From Acidisphaera sp. (GTDB lineage Bacteria; Pseudomonadota; Alphaproteobacteria; Acetobacterales; Acetobacteraceae): a DNA stretch of 64,000 nucleotides. Both the position numbers and the translations under genes were made by a program. The notes below the pieces were generated by a model, which had not been told where the DNA came from, did no database searches, and saw nothing but the letters and a program-made list of their open reading frames with translations. The DNA lies in contig JAFAYM010000267.1 of assembly GCA_019240395.1 (NCBI GenBank), positions 1 to 64,000 of the forward strand. Direction: 5' to 3'. This document shows, piece after piece, positions 53,148-61,870 of the stretch; positions within the stretch are counted from its first letter, which is position 1; each line of letters starts with the position of its first letter.

Positions 53148-55205
53148 GTGGATCACGACACGCTCGTCCCGCTCTTCGCGCCGCTGACGACGCTCGCCGG
53201 CGTGGGCGCGCAGGTCGCGGCGCTGCTGACGCGCGCCATCGGCGGCGAGCGCGTGCTCGATCTGCTGTTCCATCTGCCGGACTCCTACATCGACCGCCGC
53301 GACCGCCCGCGCATCCGCGACGCCCGGCCGGGCGGGATCGCCACGCTGGAAGTCGAAATCATCCGCCACGAAGCGCCGGCGACACCGCGGCAGCCCTGGA
53401 GGGTGATCGTCGGCGACGGCAGCGGCTTCGCCGAGCTGGCTTTCTTCAACTGCGCGCGGCAGCCGGCTCGGCTTCCCATGGGTGCGCGCGTGCTGGTCTC
53501 CGGACGGCTGGAGGGATTCGGCAACCGGCTCAGCATGGCGCATCCCGATCAGATCGTGCCGGTCGAGCGGGCGGAAACGCTGCCGCCCATCGAGCCGGTC
53601 TGGCCGCTCACCGCCGGGCTGTTTCCATGGCAGGTCCGCCGCGCCATGGCGCAGGCGCTGAAGCGGCTGCCGGCGCTGCCGGAGTGGCACGACCCGGCGC
53701 TGCTGCGGCGGGAGAAATGGCCCGGTTTCGCTGCGGCGCTGGCCGCCGTGCAGGCGCCGGAGGCGATCCCGGACCCGCCGGCGCGGGCCCGGCTCGCCTA
53801 TGACGAGCTGCTGGCCGGGCAGGTCATGCTGGCCCTGGTGCGCCGCCGCACCCGCACCCGGCTAGGCCGGGCGCTGGTCGGGTCGGGGAGCCTGCGCTCC
53901 CGGGCACTGGCGGCGTTCGGCCACGCCCTGACCGCATCGCAGACCGCGGCGCTGGCCGAGATCGACGCCGACCTCGCCGCACCCCGCCGCATGTTGCGGC
54001 TGTTGCAGGGGGATGTCGGCGCCGGCAAGACGCTGCTCGCCGTGCTGGCCATGCTGCGCGCCGTGGAGGCGGGTGCCCAGGCCGCGCTGATGGCGCCGAC
54101 CGAGCTTCTGGCCAAGCAGCATCACGCGACCCTCGCCCGGCTCTCGCCGGTGCCGGCAGCACTGCTGACCGGATCGGTCAAGGGGCGGGTTCGTGCGCGC
54201 ACGCTGCGCGGCCTGGCGGCGGGTGACATTCCGCTGGTCGTCGGCACGCACGCCCTGTTCCAGGAGGCCGTCGCCTACCATGATCTCGGGCTCGCGGTGA
54301 TCGACGAGCAGCACCGCTTCGGCGTCGCCGAGCGCCTGATGCTGGGCGAGAAGGGCGAGCGGACCGACCTGCTGGTGATGACGGCGACGCCGATCCCGCG
54401 CACCCTGCTGCTGACGCAATGGGGCGAGATGGAGGTCAGCCGCCTCACCGGGCGGCCGGCCGGCCGGCAGCCGATCCGCACCACCCTGCATTCGATGGCG
54501 ACGCTGCCAGAGCTGATCGACGCGGTCGCCCGGGCGATCGACGGCGATGCCCGGGTCTTTTGGGTCTGCCCGCTGGTCGCCGAGAGCGAGACCACCGACC
54601 TGGCGGCGGCGGAGGCGCGCTGGACGGCGCTGCGCGAGCGCTTCGGCCCGGCGGTCGGCCTGGCGCATGGCCGGCAGGAGGCGGCGCTGCGCGACGCCGC
54701 GCTGGCCGATTTCGCCGCCGGGCGCAGCCGCATCCTGGTCGCCACCACCGTCGTCGAGGTCGGGATCGACATCCCGGAGGCCAGCGTCATGGTGATCGAG
54801 CACGCCGAACGCTTCGGCCTGGCCCAGCTGCACCAGTTGCGCGGCCGGGTGGGGCGGGGAGCCGCCGCCAGCTACTGCCTGCTGCTGCACGCCGACGGCC
54901 TGACCGAAGCGGCGCGCCGCCGCCTGACCCTGCTGCGCGACACCGAGGACGGCTTCGCCATCGCCGACGAGGATTTCCGGCTGCGCGGCCCGGGCGAGCT
55001 GATGGGCACCCGCCAGTCCGGCGGCCCCGGCTTCCGCCTCGCCGATCCGGTCGAGCACGAGAAGCTGCTGCACGTGGCGTCGCGGGATGCGGCGGTGCTG
55101 CTGGACCGCGATCCCGGGCTGACCGGCGATCGCGGGCGGGCCGTGCGGATGCTGCTCCGGCTGTTCGACCGGGCGCGCGCGGCGCGAACCCTGCTCGCGG
55201 GCTGA
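53148..55205 (+). CDS. recG: ATP-dependent DNA helicase RecG
   Basis: A 685-residue branch-migration helicase for stalled forks. GTG at 53148. The wedge/OB domain spans about 50-200 (GDGSGFAELAFFNCARQPAR). Helicase motifs: LLQGDVGAGKTLLAVLAM (about 285-302), AVIDEQHRFGVAER (about 383-396), MTATPIPRTLLLT (about 411-423), and QLHQLRGRVGRGAAASYCLL (about 561-580). It is divergent from sdhE with only 58 bp between, so the two promoters overlap. Confidence 0.96.
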   Translation: MDHDTLVPLFAPLTTLAGVGAQVAALLTRAIGGERVLDLLFHLPDSYIDRRDRPRIRDARPGGIATLEVEIIRHEAPATPRQPWRVIVGDGSGFAELAFFNCARQPARLPMGARVLVSGRLEGFGNRLSMAHPDQIVPVERAETLPPIEPVWPLTAGLFPWQVRRAMAQALKRLPALPEWHDPALLRREKWPGFAAALAAVQAPEAIPDPPARARLAYDELLAGQVMLALVRRRTRTRLGRALVGSGSLRSRALAAFGHALTASQTAALAEIDADLAAPRRMLRLLQGDVGAGKTLLAVLAMLRAVEAGAQAALMAPTELLAKQHHATLARLSPVPAALLTGSVKGRVRARTLRGLAAGDIPLVVGTHALFQEAVAYHDLGLAVIDEQHRFGVAERLMLGEKGERTDLLVMTATPIPRTLLLTQWGEMEVSRLTGRPAGRQPIRTTLHSMATLPELIDAVARAIDGDARVFWVCPLVAESETTDLAAAEARWTALRERFGPAVGLAHGRQEAALRDAALADFAAGRSRILVATTVVEVGIDIPEASVMVIEHAERFGLAQLHQLRGRVGRGAAASYCLLLHADGLTEAARRRLTLLRDTEDGFAIADEDFRLRGPGELMGTRQSGGPGFRLADPVEHEKLLHVASRDAAVLLDRDPGLTGDRGRAVRMLLRLFDRARAARTLLAG

Positions 55206-55285
55206 GCACGGGCAACCAAACCGTAGGCATCATGCCGCGTTGGGGGCGCAACCGACCGCAGACAGGTCGGTGTCAAGGAGACCCT

Positions 55286-55795
55286 ATGAAAGCCATCGCA
55301 CTCGGCCTCACGGCCGCCAGCCTCGCCGTCGGCGTGGCCGCGGCGCAAGTCAACAATCCGCCGGGCGCCCATCCGGGCGGCACCACGGCGGCGCCGCTGG
55401 CACCCACCATGGGCGGCACCTTGGGAACCACCACGGGCACTGGCACGGGCACTGGCACGGGCACGGGCACCGGCGCGACCATGGGCACGACCACCGGCAC
55501 CACCATGGGGACGGGCATGGGGACGGGCATGGGGACCACCAACAACGGCCGGGCCGCGGCATCCGGTAACAACAACCAGGCGGTGGCCACCACCAATGCC
55601 AATGCGGCCACGCCGGCGCGCGGCGCCAACAGCTTCACCATGGGCGAGGCACGCCGCCGCATCGAGAGCAAGGGGTTCACCAACGTCGCCGGGCTGAGCA
55701 AGGACCACGACGGGGTGTGGCGGGGCCACGCCCAGCAGAACGGCGGTCCGGTGAACGTGTGGCTCGACTACAAGGGCAACGTCGGCCAGCAGTAA
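55286..55795 (+). CDS. Secreted low-complexity protein with PepSY-like C-terminus
   Basis: 169 residues, ATG after aaggagacccт-type spacing (aaggag). Signal peptide AIALGLTAASLAVGVAAAQ. The middle (about 45-85) is built almost only of Gly, Thr and Met, encoded by a simple repeat. The last 50 residues form a small domain: GEARRRIESKGFTNVAGLSK and DGVWRGHAQQNGGPVNVWLD, similar to PepSY-like modules. Probably a periplasmic or envelope protein; function unknown. A 7-bp stem (accgacc/ggtcggt) lies just before the ribosome binding site. Confidence 0.7.
   Translation: MKAIALGLTAASLAVGVAAAQVNNPPGAHPGGTTAAPLAPTMGGTLGTTTGTGTGTGTGTGTGATMGTTTGTTMGTGMGTGMGTTNNGRAAASGNNNQAVATTNANAATPARGANSFTMGEARRRIESKGFTNVAGLSKDHDGVWRGHAQQNGGPVNVWLDYKGNVGQQ
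55429..55540 (+). repeat. Simple-sequence tract (ggcacg/ggcact and atggggacgggc units)
   Basis: Within the preceding gene: repeated 6-bp units ggcact/ggcacg at about 55436-55470, then two copies of atggggacgggc near 55505-55528. All unit lengths are multiples of three, so slippage would lengthen or shorten the Gly-Thr linker without breaking the frame. Confidence 0.8.
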
Positions 55796-55818
55796 GCGAA
55801 GCAACAGGAGCAGCAATC

Positions 55819-56424
55819 ATGGCCACGCGCACCTTTACCCGGCTCTACGACAGCCACGACGATGCCGTTCAGGTCGTCAACGATCTGGAGGCCGCCGGCA
55901 TCCCGGCCTCCGACATCAGCCTGGTCGCCAGCAACCGGGACAACCGCTATCCCGGGACCGACGTGGACTCCACGCCCGGCGGCACCGGCGCCGGCGCCGG
56001 CGCCACGGTCGGAACCGTGCTGGGCGGTGGTGCCGGCCTGCTCGCCGGCATCGGTTCGCTGGCTATCCCCGGGGTCGGCCCGATCGTCGCGGCGGGCTGG
56101 CTGATCGCCACGATCACCGGCGCCGGGGTCGGCGCCGCTGTCGGCGGTGCCGCGGGGGGCCTGATCGGCGGACTGACCTCGGCCGGGGTCAGCGAGGACG
56201 AGGCGCATGTCTATGCCGAGGGGGTGCGCCGCGGCGGCTCCCTGATCACGGTGCGTGCCGACGACCCGCAGGCGGCGCGTGTCGAGAGCATCCTCGGCCA
56301 GCGGAGCTATGTCGATACGGCGGCACGCCGCCAGGAGTACGAGGAGGGCGGCTGGAGCCGCTTCGACGAGACGGCGGAGCCTTACGCTCCGACACTGTCG
56401 GTCGATCCGCTCGACCGGCCGTAG
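55819..56424 (+). CDS. General stress protein (YflT-like domain) with Gly-rich hydrophobic middle
   Basis: 201 residues, ATG after acaggagcagcaatc. The N-terminus TRLYDSHDDAVQVVNDLEAA (about 7-26) and SDISLVASN match the YflT/general-stress domain. A Gly/Ala-rich hydrophobic region (about 60-125, GVGPIVAAGWLIATITGAGV) looks like glycine-zipper membrane segments. The rest (SEDEAHVYAEGVRRGGSLIT, about 134-153) completes the domain. Such proteins are stress-induced in other bacteria. It follows the PepSY-like gene by 23 bp and precedes a strong hairpin. Confidence 0.8.
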   Translation: MATRTFTRLYDSHDDAVQVVNDLEAAGIPASDISLVASNRDNRYPGTDVDSTPGGTGAGAGATVGTVLGGGAGLLAGIGSLAIPGVGPIVAAGWLIATITGAGVGAAVGGAAGGLIGGLTSAGVSEDEAHVYAEGVRRGGSLITVRADDPQAARVESILGQRSYVDTAARRQEYEEGGWSRFDETAEPYAPTLSVDPLDRP

Positions 56425-56454
56425 CCCGGCTCCTTCAGCCCGCACGATGAGGCG

Positions 56455-56478
56455 GCGGCGGCGCGAAAGCGCCGCCGC
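56455..56478 (+). terminator. Strong GC hairpin after the stress-protein gene
   Basis: gcggcggcgc gaaa gcgccgccgc: a 10-bp stem with a GAAA tetraloop, 31 bp after the stop codon. No T-run follows, so it may be a transcript-stabilising end or a weak terminator. Confidence 0.6.
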
Positions 56479-56598
56479 AACTGCGTTTCGCCGGGGTTAA
56501 GAGAGCGCAACCCGCGCTTCGGCCTCTTGCCTTGGCCGGCATTTCCGCTATTCCGGCGCGCCCCCGCTGCCGTCGTGCGGGCCGGAGAGAGGATCGGC

Positions 56599-57330
56599 GT
56601 GAGTGCCCTGATCGAGATCGCGGGTCTGAGCAAGCGCTTCGGCAGCTTCACAGCGGTCGACGACGTCTCATTCTCCGTCGCCAAAGGCGAGGTGCTCGGC
56701 TTCCTCGGTCCGAACGGCGCCGGCAAGTCCACCACCATGAAGATGCTCGCCGGCTTCGTGACCCCCACCGCCGGCACCGCGCGCATCGGCGGCAACGACG
56801 TGCTGGAGGCGCCGGTCGCGGCCAAGCGCCTCCTCGGCTACCTGCCGGAAGGCGCGCCGACCTATCCCGACATGACGGTGATCGATTTCCTGCGGTTCGT
56901 CGCGCGCATCCGCGGCTTGCGCGGCGGCGAGGCGGCGGACCGGATCGCCCACGCGATCGACCTGACCACGCTCGCCACGGTCCGGCTGCAGCCGATCGAG
57001 ACGCTCTCCAAGGGCTTCAAGCGGCGTGTCGGCTTGGCGCAGGCGCTGATGCACGATCCGCCGGTGCTGGTGCTGGACGAGCCGACCGACGGGCTCGACC
57101 CCAACCAGAAGCACGAGGTGCGCGGCCTGATCGCGCAGATGGCGCCGGAAAAGGCGATCGTCATCAGCACCCATATCCTCGAGGAGGTCGATGCGGTCTG
57201 CTCCCGCGCCATCATCATCGCCGCCGGGCGGGTGGTGATCGATGCGACCCCGGCGGAGCTCGAGATGCGCCACCCCAGCGGTCGGCTGGAAGAAGTGTTC
57301 CGCGCGATGACCCTGCCGGCGGCCGCCTGA
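56599..57330 (+). CDS. ABC transporter ATP-binding protein (GldA-like)
   Basis: A 243-residue ATPase. GTG at 56599 preceded by gagaggatcggc. Walker A GPNGAGKSTTMKML (about 37-50), signature LSKGFKRRVGLAQAL (about 137-151), which is SKGFKRR in place of SGGQ, Walker B PPVLVLDEPTDGLDPNQ (about 154-170) and the His in VISTHILEE. The SKG-type signature and the partners downstream put it with the GldA-type exporters of the GldAFG-like group. First of a tight operon; transported substrate unknown. Confidence 0.87.
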   Translation: MSALIEIAGLSKRFGSFTAVDDVSFSVAKGEVLGFLGPNGAGKSTTMKMLAGFVTPTAGTARIGGNDVLEAPVAAKRLLGYLPEGAPTYPDMTVIDFLRFVARIRGLRGGEAADRIAHAIDLTTLATVRLQPIETLSKGFKRRVGLAQALMHDPPVLVLDEPTDGLDPNQKHEVRGLIAQMAPEKAIVISTHILEEVDAVCSRAIIIAAGRVVIDATPAELEMRHPSGRLEEVFRAMTLPAAA

Positions 57331-57331
57331 G

Positions 57332-58063
57332 ATGCGCAACACGCTGGCCATCGCCCGGCGCGAGCTCGGCGGCTATTTCGCGACGCCGGTCGCCTGGGTG
57401 TTCCTCGTCATCTTCCTCGCCCTGCAGGGCGTGCTGACGTTCAACCTCGGGCGCTTCTTCGACCGCGGCCAAGCCGACCTGATGCCGTTCTTCCAGTTCA
57501 TTCCCTGGGTGTTCCTGCTGCTGGTGCCGGCGATCACCATGCGACTCTGGGCCGACGAGCGCCGCCTCGGCACCATCGAGATGCTGCTGACCCTGCCGAT
57601 CACCCGCACGCAGGCGGTACTCGGGAAGTTCCTGGCGGCCTGGGCGTTCTGCGCCATCGCCCTGCTGCTGACCTTTCCCTTCGTCATCACGGTGAACGCG
57701 CTGGGCCGGCCGGACAATGGCGTGATCGCATCGGGGTATCTCGGCTGCCTTCTGGTGGCCGGCGCCTTTCTTTCCGTCGGTGCGGCGCTCTCGGCGGCGA
57801 CCAAGAACCAGGTGATCGCCTTCGTGCTGGCGGTCGCGGTGTGCTTCCTGTTCGCGGCGAGCGCCTATCCCATGGTCACCGACTTCCTCAGCCAGAACCT
57901 GCCCGCTCTGGGCGCGGTGGCCCGCCGGCTCTCCGTGGTCAGCCGTTTCGAGAGTTTCACCCGCGGCATCATCGAAGCCCGCGACCTCGTCTATTTCGCT
58001 TCGTTCATCGGCTTCTGGCTGTTCGTCAACACGCTCGTGGTGGCGCATCGGAGTGCCGCCTGA
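57332..58063 (+). CDS. ABC transporter permease (GldF-like, ABC-2 type)
   Basis: A 243-residue membrane protein with six helices. It starts MRNTLAIARRELGGYFATPV and has FIPWVFLLLVPAITMRLWAD (about 54-73) and a conserved cytosolic DERRLGTIEMLLTLPITRTQ (about 73-92), typical of ABC-2 permeases. ATG is 2 bp after the ATPase stop. The last helices (about 203-240) and VVSRFESFTRGIIEARDL match GldF-like proteins, also seen in bacteria without gliding. Confidence 0.85.
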   Translation: MRNTLAIARRELGGYFATPVAWVFLVIFLALQGVLTFNLGRFFDRGQADLMPFFQFIPWVFLLLVPAITMRLWADERRLGTIEMLLTLPITRTQAVLGKFLAAWAFCAIALLLTFPFVITVNALGRPDNGVIASGYLGCLLVAGAFLSVGAALSAATKNQVIAFVLAVAVCFLFAASAYPMVTDFLSQNLPALGAVARRLSVVSRFESFTRGIIEARDLVYFASFIGFWLFVNTLVVAHRSAA

Positions 58064-58064
58064 G

Positions 58065-59963
58065 ATGCGGCGCGCGTGGTCATCGATCCTCGGCGTCATC
58101 GCGCTGGCCGCCATCCTGGTCGGCGTCAACATGCTCGCGGACAGCCGGCTTGCCGGCGTGCAGCTCGACCTGACGCAGGGCCGGCTGTTCACGCTCTCCA
58201 AGGGCACGCGGGCGGTGCTGCGCGGCTTGAAGGAGCCGGTGACCCTGCGGCTCTACTATTCGCGCGCGCTCGGCGCACGGGTGCCGATCTACGGCAGCTA
58301 CGCCGACCGGGTGCGCGAGATGCTGGAACGCTACGCGCAGATCGCGCGCGGCAAGATCGTGCTGCGCTTCTACAACCCGGAGCCGTTCAGCGACACCGAG
58401 GACCGGGCGATGGCCTACGGGCTGCAGGGTGTGCCCGTCGACCAATCCGGCACGCCGGTCTATTTCGGCCTGGCCGGCACCAACCTGCTGGATGACGAGC
58501 GCACCATCGGCTTCTTCCAGCCGGAGCGCGAGCAGTTCCTGGAATACGATCTGACGCGGCTGGTCTACGAGCTCTCGAATCCCAAGCGGCCGGTGGTCGG
58601 CGTGATGTCGTCGCTGCCGCTCGATGGCGATCCGCGGATGATGATGATGCGCCAGGGCGCCGGCAGCCCGTGGGCGGTGATGCAGCTGCTGCGCCAGACC
58701 GACACGGTGCGCACCGTCAAGCCGGATGTCTGGACCATCGATCCGGACATCCAGGTGCTGCTGGTGGCTCAGGCGCAGCATCTGTCGGACGCGGCGCTCT
58801 ACGCGATCGACCAGTTCGTCATGCGCGGCGGCCGGCTGATGGCGATGGTCGATCCGGACAGCGAGGCGGAGACCGGGAACGCCGGACCGGAGGGCGAGCC
58901 GATCACCGACACGGCCTCGGATCTCAAGAAGCTGTTCGACGCCTGGGGCATCGACTACGACCCGAACGAGGTGGTCGGCGACCTGACCGGCGCCTGGCGG
59001 GTGCGCGCCAATCCCGGCGACCCCGTGCAGGCCGTCGACTTCATCGCCTGGTTCAACATCCGCGACGGCATTTCGCACGACGATCCGGCGACGGCCGACC
59101 TCAGCCAGGTGACGGTCGCGTCGGCGGGGTTCCTGACGAAGCGTCCGAATGCCGATATCAGCTTCACCCCGCTGCTCAGCAGCTCGCCGCAGAGCGGGCT
59201 GATCCCGGCTGACAAGGTTCGCGGCACCCCCGATCCTGCCCGCATCCTGGCCGACTTCAAGCCCCAGGGCGGGCCGCGGGTGATCGCGGCGCGGGTGCGC
59301 GGGGTGCTGAAATCGGCGTTCACCGGGCCGCCCGAGCCGGCAGCGGGGCAGCAGCGTCCGGCCGATCTGCCGCCGTTTCGTGCGCAGACCGACGGGCCGG
59401 CGAATCTGGTCGTGGCGGCGGACAGCGACATCCTGGCCGACCGCTATTGGGTGCGGGTCGGCGATTTCTTCGGCCAGCAGGAGGCGACGCCGTTCAGCGA
59501 CAACGGTCCGTTCGTCGTCAACCTGATCGGCACGCTCGCCGGCGGGGATGCGCTGCTGGGCCTGCGGGGGCGAGGCAGCAGCATCCGGCCGTTCACCCGC
59601 GTGGAGCACATCCAGCGACGCGCCGAGGCGCAGTTCCGCCGCACCGAGGAGACGCTGCAGAGCCATTTGCGGGACACCGAGAAGCAGCTTCAGGAGTTGC
59701 GTCAGGGTTCCGATCAGGGCGGCACGTCAGCGCAGGCGATGCTGACGCCCGAGCAGCAGGCGGCGATCGATGCGGCGCGGCGCGAGATCGTCGACACGCG
59801 CCAGAAGCTGCGCACGGTGCAGCTCGATCTGAACCGCGACATCGACCGGCTGGAGATGCAGACGCGGCTACTGGACATCGCCGCAGTGCCGGCCCTGCTG
59901 ACCGTGGTGGCGATCGGGCTGGGCCTGTTTCGTGCCCGCCGCCGCGCCAGGGCGCGCGCATGA
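58065..59963 (+). CDS. GldG-family ABC-transporter accessory protein
   Basis: 632 residues, ATG at 58065 just after the permease stop (a GTG at 58053 is in frame). An N-terminal helix (ILGVIALAAILVGVNMLA, about 8-25) anchors a large periplasmic part: LTQGRLFTLSKGTRAVLRGL (about 36-55), an IFT52/GldG-like domain with YALQGVPVDQSG-type and VVGVMSSLPLDGDPRMMMM segments (about 178-196), and a membrane-proximal coiled coil (about 520-600, ETLQSHLRDTEKQLQELRQG). A C-terminal helix (ALLTVVAIGLGLFRARRRAR) ends in basic residues. Function in this operon type is not established. Confidence 0.83.
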   Translation: MRRAWSSILGVIALAAILVGVNMLADSRLAGVQLDLTQGRLFTLSKGTRAVLRGLKEPVTLRLYYSRALGARVPIYGSYADRVREMLERYAQIARGKIVLRFYNPEPFSDTEDRAMAYGLQGVPVDQSGTPVYFGLAGTNLLDDERTIGFFQPEREQFLEYDLTRLVYELSNPKRPVVGVMSSLPLDGDPRMMMMRQGAGSPWAVMQLLRQTDTVRTVKPDVWTIDPDIQVLLVAQAQHLSDAALYAIDQFVMRGGRLMAMVDPDSEAETGNAGPEGEPITDTASDLKKLFDAWGIDYDPNEVVGDLTGAWRVRANPGDPVQAVDFIAWFNIRDGISHDDPATADLSQVTVASAGFLTKRPNADISFTPLLSSSPQSGLIPADKVRGTPDPARILADFKPQGGPRVIAARVRGVLKSAFTGPPEPAAGQQRPADLPPFRAQTDGPANLVVAADSDILADRYWVRVGDFFGQQEATPFSDNGPFVVNLIGTLAGGDALLGLRGRGSSIRPFTRVEHIQRRAEAQFRRTEETLQSHLRDTEKQLQELRQGSDQGGTSAQAMLTPEQQAAIDAARREIVDTRQKLRTVQLDLNRDIDRLEMQTRLLDIAAVPALLTVVAIGLGLFRARRRARARA

Positions 59964-60024
59964 GCGTCGTCGCCTCGCCAGGAGCGTGCAGCGGACGCGG
60001 CGGGGCCCGCGGCAGCGCCCGTCC

Positions 60025-61098
60025 ATGAAGCCGCGCGCGGCGCTGCTGCTGCTGATCGTGGGCGTGCTGGCGCTCGCCGGCGGGTGGTATTTCGGCGTCC
60101 GGTCGACGCCGGCGGCGCGCGAACGCAGTGCCGCCGGCGAGCTTGCCTTCCCCGGCTTGGCGCCGCGGTTGCAGCAGGCGGCGCGGCTGGAGATCGTCCA
60201 CGCCGGCAAGACGCTCACCATCGAGAGGCATGGGGACGTATGGGGGGTCGCCGACCGCTTCGACTACCCCGTGCAGCCGGGCAAGCTGCATGCAGTGCTG
60301 AGCGGGCTCACCGAATTGCGGCTGACCGAGCGGCGGACCACCGATTCGGGCGAGTTCAGCCGCCTCGGTGTCGAGGATGCGCAGGCGCCGACGGCGAGCT
60401 CGACGCTGCTGCGGGTGCTGGACGCGCAGGGGCAGGCGATCGCCGCGCTCATCGTCGGGCATCAGCGGATACGCGGGGGAACCAACCTGCCGCCGCAGAT
60501 CTATGTCCGGCGTCCGGGCGAGGACCAGGCGTGGCTCGCCGAGGGAACCTTGCAGGTCGATGCCGACCCGCAGCTCTGGTTCGACCGCGACCTGGTGAAC
60601 ATCGAGCAGTCCAGGATTGCCGAGGTGGCGATCACCCGCGGCGAGCAGCATCTTCAGCTCACCAGCCAGGGCGGGAAGCTGGCGGTGACGGCACCGGATG
60701 GGTTGCCGAAGCTGGATGAGAACAAGCTCGATGATGTCGGGCATGGGCTGGAGTTTCTGAGCTTCACCGATGTGAAGCCGGCGGCGCAGATCCCCGGCGA
60801 GCCGCTCGGGAAGAGCGTGTTCACCACCACCGACGGGCTGGTGCTGACGGTGGACGTCAACCAGGCGGGAAAAGATATCTGGGTGCATTTCACCGCGTCG
60901 GGCAAGGACGCCGCGAAGGCGCAGGCGGATCAGTTGACGGCGAGGCTGGCGGCCTGGTGCTACCAGGTCGGCGACTACAAGCGGGCGGCGCTGGTGCCAT
61001 CGCTCGACGATCTGAAGGCTGCGCCACCCGTCGTCACGCCGATTCCCGGCGCTCCCGGCACGCCGGCGCCTTCGCCCGCCCCTGCCCCGGCGCAGTGA
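60025..61098 (+). CDS. DUF4340 domain protein
   Basis: 357 residues, ATG at 60025. An N-terminal helix (AALLLLIVGVLALAGGWYFG, about 4-23) anchors repeated beta modules: KTLTIERHGDVWGVADRFDY (about 65-84), LWFDRDLVNIEQSRIAEVAI and GLPKLDENKLDDVGHGLEFL. These are DUF4340 units, which regularly follow gldG-like genes. A Pro/Ala-rich tail ends the protein. Probably periplasmic partner of the exporter; molecular role unknown. The Nudix gene begins in its stop codon. Confidence 0.83.
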   Translation: MKPRAALLLLIVGVLALAGGWYFGVRSTPAARERSAAGELAFPGLAPRLQQAARLEIVHAGKTLTIERHGDVWGVADRFDYPVQPGKLHAVLSGLTELRLTERRTTDSGEFSRLGVEDAQAPTASSTLLRVLDAQGQAIAALIVGHQRIRGGTNLPPQIYVRRPGEDQAWLAEGTLQVDADPQLWFDRDLVNIEQSRIAEVAITRGEQHLQLTSQGGKLAVTAPDGLPKLDENKLDDVGHGLEFLSFTDVKPAAQIPGEPLGKSVFTTTDGLVLTVDVNQAGKDIWVHFTASGKDAAKAQADQLTARLAAWCYQVGDYKRAALVPSLDDLKAAPPVVTPIPGAPGTPAPSPAPAPAQ

Positions 61099-61562
61099 CG
61101 GCGGCTGACGCCAGCGGCGACCGGGCCGGCCGGGAATATCCGCCGCGGCCGATCGTCGGCATCGGCGTCGCGTTGCTCAAGCCGGATGCCGTGCTGCTCG
61201 TGCGGCGCGGCCGCGCGCCGGCGCTCGGGTCCTGGAGCCTTCCCGGCGGCGCGCAGAAGCTCGGCGAGACCGCGGAGCAGGCGGCGCGACGGGAGCTGAC
61301 CGAGGAGACCGGCCTGGCCGCCGGCGCGCTCGTGCTGGCGGCGAATGTCGACAGCATCCACCGCGACCCCGACGGGCGCGTCCAATACCACTACACCATT
61401 CTCGATTTCGCCGGGCTCCACGTCGATGGGGATCCGGTGCCGGGGTCCGATGTCACGGAGGTGATCTGGGCGCCGTTCGACGGGCTGGAAGAGTTCGGCC
61501 TCTGGAGCGAGGCGCAGCGGGTGATCGCGCTGGCCAGGAGCCTGCTGCTCCGGGCCGAGTGA
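61095..61562 (+). CDS. Nudix hydrolase
   Basis: A 155-residue hydrolase, GTG at 61095 overlapping the upstream stop (gtga). The Nudix box is seen as GAQKLGETAEQAARRELTEE (about 53-72) followed by TGL, giving the full Gx5Ex7REUxEExGU pattern. Hydrolysis of a nucleoside diphosphate compound (ADP-ribose-like) is likely; N-terminal PRPIVGIGVALLKPDAVLLV resembles the ADP-ribose pyrophosphatase branch. Coupling to the transporter operon may be only positional. Confidence 0.9.
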   Translation: MTAADASGDRAGREYPPRPIVGIGVALLKPDAVLLVRRGRAPALGSWSLPGGAQKLGETAEQAARRELTEETGLAAGALVLAANVDSIHRDPDGRVQYHYTILDFAGLHVDGDPVPGSDVTEVIWAPFDGLEEFGLWSEAQRVIALARSLLLRAE

Positions 61563-61564
61563 CC

Positions 61565-61870
61565 TCAGCTGCGCCGGCGCGATCGCTGGGTGCCGCCGCC
61601 GGAGGCGAGGGTCGCGGCGGCGCCGCCGCAGATCACACCGAGGCAAGCGGGCATCAGCCAGGCCGGGCGGATCAGCAGGGAGACGGTGATCTGTGTCCAC
61701 ACCCATCCCGGCAGATAGGCGCGCTCCAAAGCCTGCAGGCGGCCGACCAGCGTCCTGTCGAGCATGGACAGCGCCTGTCCGAGGGACAGGTCCGGCGGCA
61801 GGACCGTCGCCAGAGCAAAGGCGCCCACCAGCAGAACGGCGGCGAGCACCGCGAGGGCACGCATGGCCAT
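61565..61870 (-). CDS. Small membrane protein of unknown function downstream of msrP
   Basis: 101 residues from ATG 61870, which overlaps the msrP stop (tgatg); ATG 61864 is an alternative. Two hydrophobic segments (ALAVLAAVLLVGAFALATVL at about 5-24 and LIRPAWLMPACLGVICGGAA at about 66-85) with TLVGRLQALERAYLPGWVWT between them. It is much too short for MsrQ, the haem-binding partner of MsrP. Not recognised. Confidence 0.6.
   Translation of the reverse strand: MAMRALAVLAAVLLVGAFALATVLPPDLSLGQALSMLDRTLVGRLQALERAYLPGWVWTQITVSLLIRPAWLMPACLGVICGGAAATLASGGGTQRSRRRS

Noticed and set aside
55429-55540. Possible CRISPR-like repeat array
   Set aside because: Units are 6-12 bp without spacers and lie inside a coding sequence.
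61565-61870. MsrQ candidate next to msrP
   Set aside because: Only about 100 residues with two helices and no haem-ligand His pattern; MsrQ is about 200 residues with six helices.
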